In this document: piece after piece, positions 59,686-64,000 of the stretch | How positions within the stretch are numbered: the first letter of the stretch is position 1 | Layout of the letters: every line of letters begins with the position of its first letter | Source of the DNA: DATCLS01 sp036563805 | Lineage (GTDB): Bacteria > Actinomycetota > Acidimicrobiia > Acidimicrobiales > VFJN01 | Direction: 5' to 3' | DNA: 64,000 nucleotides | NCBI GenBank assembly: GCA_036563805.1 | Contig: DATCLS010000056.1 | Coordinates: 8,542-72,541, forward strand | The notes under the pieces: generated by a model | What the model was told of the DNA's origin: nothing | Seen by the model: only the letters and a program-made list of their open reading frames with translations | Database searches by the model: none | Position numbers and translations under genes: made by a program

Positions 59686-59966
59686 CACTCTCGGTTGTGC
59701 CGCGCGGTTCCCCGCGAGGGGGCCTACACGGACCTAGGTTGAGACCTGTACGGGACGGGGCCCAGCCGAGCGATCGGAGAACGATCGGAGGGCCCTGCCG
59801 GCGCTGCCCGTCGTCGATGCACGACCGGGCTACGCACGGCCTGACGATGATAGCCAGGCCGCCTCAGGGGGTCCAACCCGTGAGCTGGGATTCGGGCCCG
59901 GGTGGCGAGCCCGGGCGCCGGCGGGCGGTCGCGGGCGATCTCGATCGCCGCCCCGGGCCGTTTTAC

Positions 59967-59972
59967 TAATCT
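59967..59972 (+). promoter_or_regulatory. -10 box TAATCT, candidate leaderless promoter of the 60-aa gene
   Basis: TANNNT hexamer 8 nt before the ATG at 59981; no Shine-Dalgarno. Confidence 0.45.
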
Positions 59973-59980
59973 CGCCCGCC

Positions 59981-60163
59981 ATGGCGCTCAGTCGTCGGCG
60001 GAAGCGGAAGGACCCCGCAGAGCGTGACCCGTTCGGCCACCTGGCCGAGGAGCGGCGGGCGGCCGAGTCAGGTGAGCCCTGGTTCCTGGCCCCCGACGAC
60101 GGGCCAGAGCTCGACGTCGAAGCGGGCATCTCCTCCAACCTACGCGACGAAGACCTCGACTGA
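59981..60163 (+). CDS. Small charged hypothetical protein
   Basis: 60 aa: strongly basic N-terminus (SRRRKRKDPAERDPFGHLAEERR) and acidic C-terminus (PDDGPELDVEAGISSNLRDEDLD), no membrane segment. I do not recognise a family. The TAATCT box 8 nt before the ATG, the same spacing as other candidate leaderless genes here, supports it being real. Upstream of the M6 protease gene and on the same strand. Confidence 0.6.
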   Translation: MALSRRRKRKDPAERDPFGHLAEERRAAESGEPWFLAPDDGPELDVEAGISSNLRDEDLD

Positions 60164-60291
60164 AGACACCGGCCGACGCCGCCGTCGGCCGGTGACGACG
60201 CCGACCGACGGCGCCGGCGGGCGGCCCGGGCGCTCCCCCTGGCGAGCGGTCAGACTTCGCGCGCTCCCCCAAGCGCGACCACGACGGTGGG

Positions 60292-60297
60292 TAACCT
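60292..60297 (+). promoter_or_regulatory. -10-like TAACCT upstream of the M6 protease
   Basis: Context GGGTAACCTGG; would give a leader of about 60 nt with the AGGAGGAA Shine-Dalgarno before ATG 60364. Shares TAACCTG with sites before rplM and infA. Confidence 0.3.
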
Positions 60298-60363
60298 GGC
60301 GGGCGCCTGGACCCGCGCTGGGGGCCCTGGCGAGCAGCAGGCGGGCGCTTACCAGGAGGAAGC

Positions 60364-62784
60364 ATGCGCAAGGCCATCGCAGGGCTCGCCGTGCTCGGTC
60401 TCGGCGCCGGGGTGTTGGGGTCGTGGGCCCCGACCGCCGGCGCGATCCCGTCGCGGCCGACCCAACCGCCCGTCGGCGTGTCCGCGCCCGAGGGCGCGTC
60501 GCCCGCCGACGAACCGCCCCACGCCCTCGAGGACAAGCGCCGCGAGCTGCGGGAGACGGCGCTCACCGAGGTCATCAACGGCGACGCCCAGCCCGAGCGG
60601 CGGGGGGCTAGCACCGTGGTGCGGGTCAGCGGCGCCGGCGGCCAGGTGGCCGCCACCGACGCGGCCTCCCCCGGCGACCGCGACCAGTACGTCGAGCTGG
60701 CCCGCGAGCAGACCGACCGGGTGTTCGTCGCCCTCGTCGAGTTCGGCGACGAGCGCCACCCCGACTACCCCGACCAGGACACCGACCCCGAGTGGCCGGG
60801 GCCGGCCCGGTTCGACGGGCCCCGCCACAACGAGATTCCCGAGCCCGACCGTACGGTCGACAACTCGACGATCTGGGAGCCCGACTTCAGCCGCGAGTAC
60901 TTCGAGCAGCTCTACTTCGGTGAGGGCGAGGGCGTCGAGTCGCTCCGCACCTACTACGAGCGCCAGTCGTCGGGCCGCTACAGCGTCGACGGCGTCGTCA
61001 CCGACTGGGTGCGGGTCCCCTACAACGAGGCCCGGTACGGGCGCTCCAACGGCTACCCGTGCGACGACACCGTCTGCGACAACGTCTGGCACCTGATCGC
61101 CGACACCGTCGACCAGTGGGTGGCCGACCAACGGGCCGCCGGGCGCACCGACCAGGAGATCGCCGACGAGCTGGCCACGTTCGACGTGTGGGACCGCTAC
61201 GACCACGACGGCGACGGCGACTTCAACGAGCCCGACGGCTACATCGACCACTTCCAGATCGTCCACGCCGGCGGCGACCAGGCCGACCAGGACCCGCACC
61301 AGGGCGAGGACGCCATCTGGAGCCACCGGTGGTACGCCTTCGCCAGCGACATCGGCGAGACCGGCCCCGAGCAGAACCCGCTCGGCGGCACCGAGATCGG
61401 CGACACCGGCGTGTGGGTCGGCGACTACACGATCCAGCCGGAGAACGGCGGCCTGTCCACCATCGCCCACGAGTACGGCCACGACCTCGGCCTGCCCGAC
61501 CACTACGACACGGCCGGCGGCCAGAACGGCGTGGAGTGGTGGTCGCTCATGGGCCAGAGCCGCCTGTCCGCCGAGGACGAGCCGATCGGCACCCGCCCCG
61601 GCGACCTGTCCGCGTGGGACAAGCTGCAGCTGGGCTGGTTCGACTACGAGGTGGTGGCGGCCGGCCAGGCCCGCACCCTCGAGCTCGGCCCGCACGAGTA
61701 CAACAGCGCCCGGCCCCAGGGCGTGGTGGTCGTGCTGCCCCGCAAGGAGGTCACGTTCGAGTACGGCGAGCCGGCGGCGGGCGCCCGGATGTGGTGGTCG
61801 GGCAGCGGCGACGACCTGGCCAACACGATGACCCGCGCGCTCGACCTGTCCGGGGCGACGAGCGCCGAGCTGACCCTGCAGGCCCGGTTCGACATCGAGG
61901 CGGGCTACGACTACCTGTACGCCCAGGTCTCGACCGACGGCGGCGCGTCGTGGACGAGCCTCGACGGCACGGTGGGCGGCGAGCCGTTCGCGCGCGACGG
62001 CAGTGGCAACCCGGCCATCTCCGGCACGGTCGAGGAGTGGACCGAGGTGGTCGTCCCGCTCGACGCCTACGCCGGCCAGGCCGTGCAGTTCCGGTTCCTG
62101 TACCGGACGGACGGTGGCGTGGCGCCCGACGGGTTCTTCGCCGACGAGATCACGGCGACCGCCGACGGCACGACGCTGTTCACCAGCGGCGCCGAGGAGG
62201 GCGACGAGGGCTGGACGCTCGACGGCTTCCGCTCGACGACCGGCACCGAGACCGGCGAGTTCGACAACTACTACATCGCCTCGCACCGCAGCCACGTGTC
62301 CTACGACCAGTACCTGCGGACGGGGCCGTACAACTTCGGCTTCCTGCCCGACCGGCCCAACTGGGTCGAGCACTTCTCCTATGAGGAGGGGCTGCTGGTC
62401 TCGTACTGGGACACGTCCCAGCGCGACAACAACACCAGCCAGCACGTCGGCGAGGGGCTGATCCTGCCGATCGACGCCCACCCTCGGCCGATCATCAACC
62501 TGGCCGGGGAGCCGTGGCGGTCGCGCATCCAGGTGTACGACGCGCCGTTCTCCCTGAGCAGGCCCCGGTCGTTCACGCTGCACATCGACGGCCGGGCGAG
62601 CTACATCCGGGGCGGCCAGGCCCAGCCGGTGTTCGACGACCGGCGCCCGTACCTGTTCCCCGAGCTGCCCCAGGCCGGCGTGACGCTGCCAGCGGTCGGG
62701 GTGCGCATGCGGGTGTTGGAGGTCGACGGCACGACGCTGACCGTCCGGATCGGATCGGCGGCGCCGGCCGGGCCGCGGTCGTGA
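60364..62784 (+). CDS. Secreted M6-family metalloprotease (immune inhibitor A type)
   Basis: 806 aa zinc endopeptidase. Sec signal peptide (AIAGLAVLGLGAGVLGSWAPTAGA), a propeptide-like region to about 110, then the catalytic domain with zinc motif HEYGHDLGLPD: His369, Glu370, His373 and probable third ligand Asp379, and a Met-turn-like WSLMGQ. Acidic Ca-binding-like DHDGDGDFNEPDG lies near residue 280. The C-terminal half has jelly-roll/MAM-like beta repeats (DGGASWTSLDGT, SGAEEGDEGWTLDGF) typical of InhA. Strong Shine-Dalgarno AGGAGGAA. Sits between rplC and rpsJ. Target proteins unknown. Confidence 0.93.
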   Translation: MRKAIAGLAVLGLGAGVLGSWAPTAGAIPSRPTQPPVGVSAPEGASPADEPPHALEDKRRELRETALTEVINGDAQPERRGASTVVRVSGAGGQVAATDAASPGDRDQYVELAREQTDRVFVALVEFGDERHPDYPDQDTDPEWPGPARFDGPRHNEIPEPDRTVDNSTIWEPDFSREYFEQLYFGEGEGVESLRTYYERQSSGRYSVDGVVTDWVRVPYNEARYGRSNGYPCDDTVCDNVWHLIADTVDQWVADQRAAGRTDQEIADELATFDVWDRYDHDGDGDFNEPDGYIDHFQIVHAGGDQADQDPHQGEDAIWSHRWYAFASDIGETGPEQNPLGGTEIGDTGVWVGDYTIQPENGGLSTIAHEYGHDLGLPDHYDTAGGQNGVEWWSLMGQSRLSAEDEPIGTRPGDLSAWDKLQLGWFDYEVVAAGQARTLELGPHEYNSARPQGVVVVLPRKEVTFEYGEPAAGARMWWSGSGDDLANTMTRALDLSGATSAELTLQARFDIEAGYDYLYAQVSTDGGASWTSLDGTVGGEPFARDGSGNPAISGTVEEWTEVVVPLDAYAGQAVQFRFLYRTDGGVAPDGFFADEITATADGTTLFTSGAEEGDEGWTLDGFRSTTGTETGEFDNYYIASHRSHVSYDQYLRTGPYNFGFLPDRPNWVEHFSYEEGLLVSYWDTSQRDNNTSQHVGEGLILPIDAHPRPIINLAGEPWRSRIQVYDAPFSLSRPRSFTLHIDGRASYIRGGQAQPVFDDRRPYLFPELPQAGVTLPAVGVRMRVLEVDGTTLTVRIGSAAPAGPRS

Positions 62785-62831
62785 GCTGCCGCCCGCCCGT
62801 CGCGCCTCGGGCCGTGAGCCCGTCCTGAGCC

Positions 62832-63125
62832 GTGCCGGACGATCCCGGGCCGTCGCGGGTGCCGCCCCCGAGCGGCCGGCACCCGCGACCCCCAGGTCGT
62901 CCGACCGACCGGATCGGGCCGGTCACCGTCCGGGGTCGGCTGGCGGCCCCGGCGCCGGGCCGCCTGGTGGTGGAGACCGCCGCCGGCCGGTGGGGCCTCG
63001 CCGGTGACGTCCCCGCCGGCCTGGAGCCCGGGGCGGAGGTCGAGGTGACCGGCCGCCCCGCCGCCGGGGCCGACGCCGGCACCGGCCTGCCCATCCTGCG
63101 GGTCACGGCCGTCCGCCGCCTCTGA
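62832..63125 (+). CDS. Small hypothetical protein, possible OB-like beta domain
   Basis: 97 aa from GTG 62832. Pro/Arg-rich first 27 residues, then a beta-rich region (VTVRGRLAAPAPGRLVVETA, WGLAGDVPAGLEPGAEVEVTG, ILRVTAVRRL) reminiscent of small OB folds. I do not recognise a family. Codon use looks like its neighbours; no good Shine-Dalgarno. May be co-transcribed with the protease gene 47 nt upstream. Confidence 0.55.
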   Translation: MPDDPGPSRVPPPSGRHPRPPGRPTDRIGPVTVRGRLAAPAPGRLVVETAAGRWGLAGDVPAGLEPGAEVEVTGRPAAGADAGTGLPILRVTAVRRL

Positions 63126-63164
63126 GGCCCGCCGGTCGCCGACCCGGCCGGCGAGTCGGCGCTG

Positions 63165-63205
63165 GGCGCCGTCGCCGCCGACGCCCAGCTGGCGGCGACG
63201 GCGCC
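63165..63205. terminator. 15-bp perfect hairpin after the protease island
   Basis: GGCGCCGTCGCCGCC/GGCGGCGACGGCGCC with an 11-nt loop, 40 nt after the last plus-strand gene. The longest perfect stem I noticed in the window; no T-tract. Confidence 0.6.
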
Positions 63206-63311
63206 GGCCGAGCGGGGCGGCGCCCACCTGGCGTCCAGGCACCCGGGCGGCGTGCGGGCCGACCTCGTCGGAGCTGACCCGCATCACCCGCCTCGCTGAC
63301 ACGAGACGCGA

Positions 63312-63337
63312 CTGGCGGCCCCGAGTGGGGCCGCCAG
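63312..63337. terminator. 11-bp hairpin with GAGT loop
   Basis: CTGGCGGCCCC/GGGGCCGCCAG around a 4-nt loop, between convergent units; usable in either direction. Confidence 0.6.
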
Positions 63338-63415
63338 GAGGGTCGACCGCGGCGAGCAAGGAACCCGGCAGGGGCGGGTGACGACCGTGAGCCGCGAGGT
63401 GGTGGGAGCTCCGGG

Positions 63416-63437
63416 GGGGAGGAAGGTCTCCCTCCCC
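63416..63437 (-). terminator. Hairpin immediately downstream of rpsJ
   Basis: GGGGAGG/CCTCCCC with an 8-nt loop, starting 14 nt after the rpsJ stop. It would end an rpsJ transcript before the plus-strand island. Confidence 0.5.
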
Positions 63438-63451
63438 TCCTCGAGAAGGCC

Positions 63452-63772
63452 TTACGCCTGCTGGATCTTGATCTCGATGTCGACGCCCGCGGGCAGCTCG
63501 ATGCGCTGCAGCGAGTCCACGGTCTTCGGGGTCGGCTCGAGGATGTCGAGCAGCCGCTTGTGGATGCGCATCTCGAAGTGCTCGCGGCTGTCCTTGTCCT
63601 TGTGCGGCGAGCGGATGACCGTGTAGCGGTGCTTCTCGGTCGGGAGCGGGATCGGCCCCCGGATCGTCGCCTGGGTGCGCAACACGGTCTCGACGATCTT
63701 CTTCGTCGACTGGTCGATGATCTCGTGGTCGTACGCCTTCAGGCGAATACGGATCTTCTGCTTGTCGGCCAT
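63452..63772 (-). CDS. rpsJ: 30S ribosomal protein S10
   Basis: 106 aa. KIRIRLKAYDHEIIDQSTKKIVET-type core (KIRIRLKAYDHEIIDQS), GPIPLPTEKHRYTVIRSPH and LPAGVDIEIKI. Also the NusE antitermination factor. It follows tuf as usual, but is flanked by hairpins on both sides and cut off from rplC, so it is probably transcribed with tuf or alone. Confidence 0.98.
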   Translation of the reverse strand: MADKQKIRIRLKAYDHEIIDQSTKKIVETVLRTQATIRGPIPLPTEKHRYTVIRSPHKDKDSREHFEMRIHKRLLDILEPTPKTVDSLQRIELPAGVDIEIKIQQA

Positions 63773-63829
63773 CTCACTCGCTTTTCAAGGAACGGTCGGG
63801 GGACGGACGCCCCCCACATCGGGAACGGA

Positions 63830-63854
63830 GTCGGGGGGCCCGTGGCCCCCCGAC
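63830..63854. terminator. 11-bp hairpin between tuf and rpsJ
   Basis: GTCGGGGGGCC/GGCCCCCCGAC with a CGT loop, 6 nt after the tuf stop. A weaker GGGGG/CCCCC stem follows at 63798-63814. Confidence 0.55.
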
Positions 63855-63860
63855 CGACTA

Positions 63861-64000
63861 CTACTTGAGGATCTTGGTGACCCGACCAGAGCCCACCGTC
63901 CGGCCACCCTCACGGATAGCGAACGGCACACCCTCATCCATCGCGATCGGAGCGATCAACTCGACCGTCATCGTCGTGTTGTCCCCAGGCATGCACATCT
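63861..64000 (-). CDS. tuf: Elongation factor Tu, C-terminal 46 residues (runs off the window)
   Basis: The fragment reads MCMPGDNTTMTVELIAPIAM, then EGVPFAIREGGRTVGSGRV and TKILK before TAG: the invariant end of EF-Tu domain 3. The rest lies beyond position 64000. Third positions are noticeably less GC-biased (CCT, CGT, GGT, GCT) than in neighbouring genes, consistent with a very highly expressed gene. Confidence 0.97.
   Translation of the reverse strand, partial: MCMPGDNTTMTVELIAPIAMDEGVPFAIREGGRTVGSGRVTKILK

Larger units (their letters stand above)
59629..59980. other. Gene-free region between divergent rplC and the 60-aa gene
   Basis: 352 bp. It holds the rplC leader hairpins (59641-59685), a direct repeat CGATCGGAG twice near 59774-59790, and the TAATCT promoter box of the plus-strand small gene. 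The rplC promoter itself could not be pinned down. Confidence 0.6.
63126..63451. other. Gene-free region with three strong hairpins before rpsJ
   Basis: 326 bp between the convergent plus-strand island and rpsJ. It contains hairpins at 63165-63205, 63312-63337 and 63416-63437 and no supported gene. Confidence 0.65.

Overview
The window is a high-GC (about 70% or more by eye) actinobacterial chromosome segment. Actinomycetota is supported by the lpqY-sugABC-like cluster, F420/FMN luciferase-like oxidoreductases, GuaB3, two CIRCE sites at groES and many candidate leaderless starts. Gene order and the oversized GlmS suggest class Acidimicrobiia; that placement is inference. No CRISPR array, tRNA, rRNA, prophage or insertion sequence was found.

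Layout. 1-7494: radA (cut by the window edge), the purine genes guaA-guaB3 and guaB, an amidase lipoprotein, a CoA-type Nudix hydrolase and a small coupled protein. 7644-12006: a DesK/LiaS-type two-component pair followed by a NatA/NatB-like ABC exporter; two iterated-repeat arrays lie upstream of these units. 12071-16392: a trehalose-type importer (lpqY-sugA-sugB-sugC). 16523-22648: a membrane metallophosphoesterase, a YtxH-like protein, groES-groEL under two CIRCE operators, a micro-ORF with a maximal Shine-Dalgarno, a lipoprotein and an OmpA-domain protein. 22982-36336: tsaD, a TetR gene, then rimI, tsaB, tsaE (t6A and S18 modification), a P1 peptidase, alr, nnr, acpS, a 1151-residue GlmS-like protein and glmM. 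36356-41288: rpsI, rplM, truA, rplQ, rpoA, rpsD, rpsK, rpsM, rpmJ, infA. 41521-47244 (plus strand): a PhoD phosphatase and a cassette of three luciferase-like oxidoreductases with a TetR regulator. 47231-59628: map, adk, secY and the spc/S10 ribosomal genes down to rplC. 59981-63125 (plus strand): an immune-inhibitor-A type M6 metalloprotease between two small ORFs. 63452-64000: rpsJ and the 3' end of tuf.

How it fits together. The minus strand carries an almost continuous translation, transcription and cell-wall-precursor superoperon (tuf, rpsJ, S10/spc/alpha operons, rplM-rpsI, glmM, glmS, acpS, alr, tsa genes). It is broken twice by plus-strand accessory islands, between rpsJ and rplC and between map and infA. 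Regulation visible in sequence includes HrcA/CIRCE control of groESL, a CTGAC-N5-GTCAG operator shared by two oxidoreductase promoters beside their TetR gene, a palindrome in the promoter of a second TetR gene, a strong structured leader in front of rplC, and at least eleven TANNNT-6-to-8-nt-start arrangements without Shine-Dalgarno that look leaderless.

Most unusual items: the giant GlmS-like protein, the oxidoreductase/TetR operator cassette, the 14-codon ORF with an extended Shine-Dalgarno behind groEL, and infA, which lacks any standard start codon and appears to begin with CTG.
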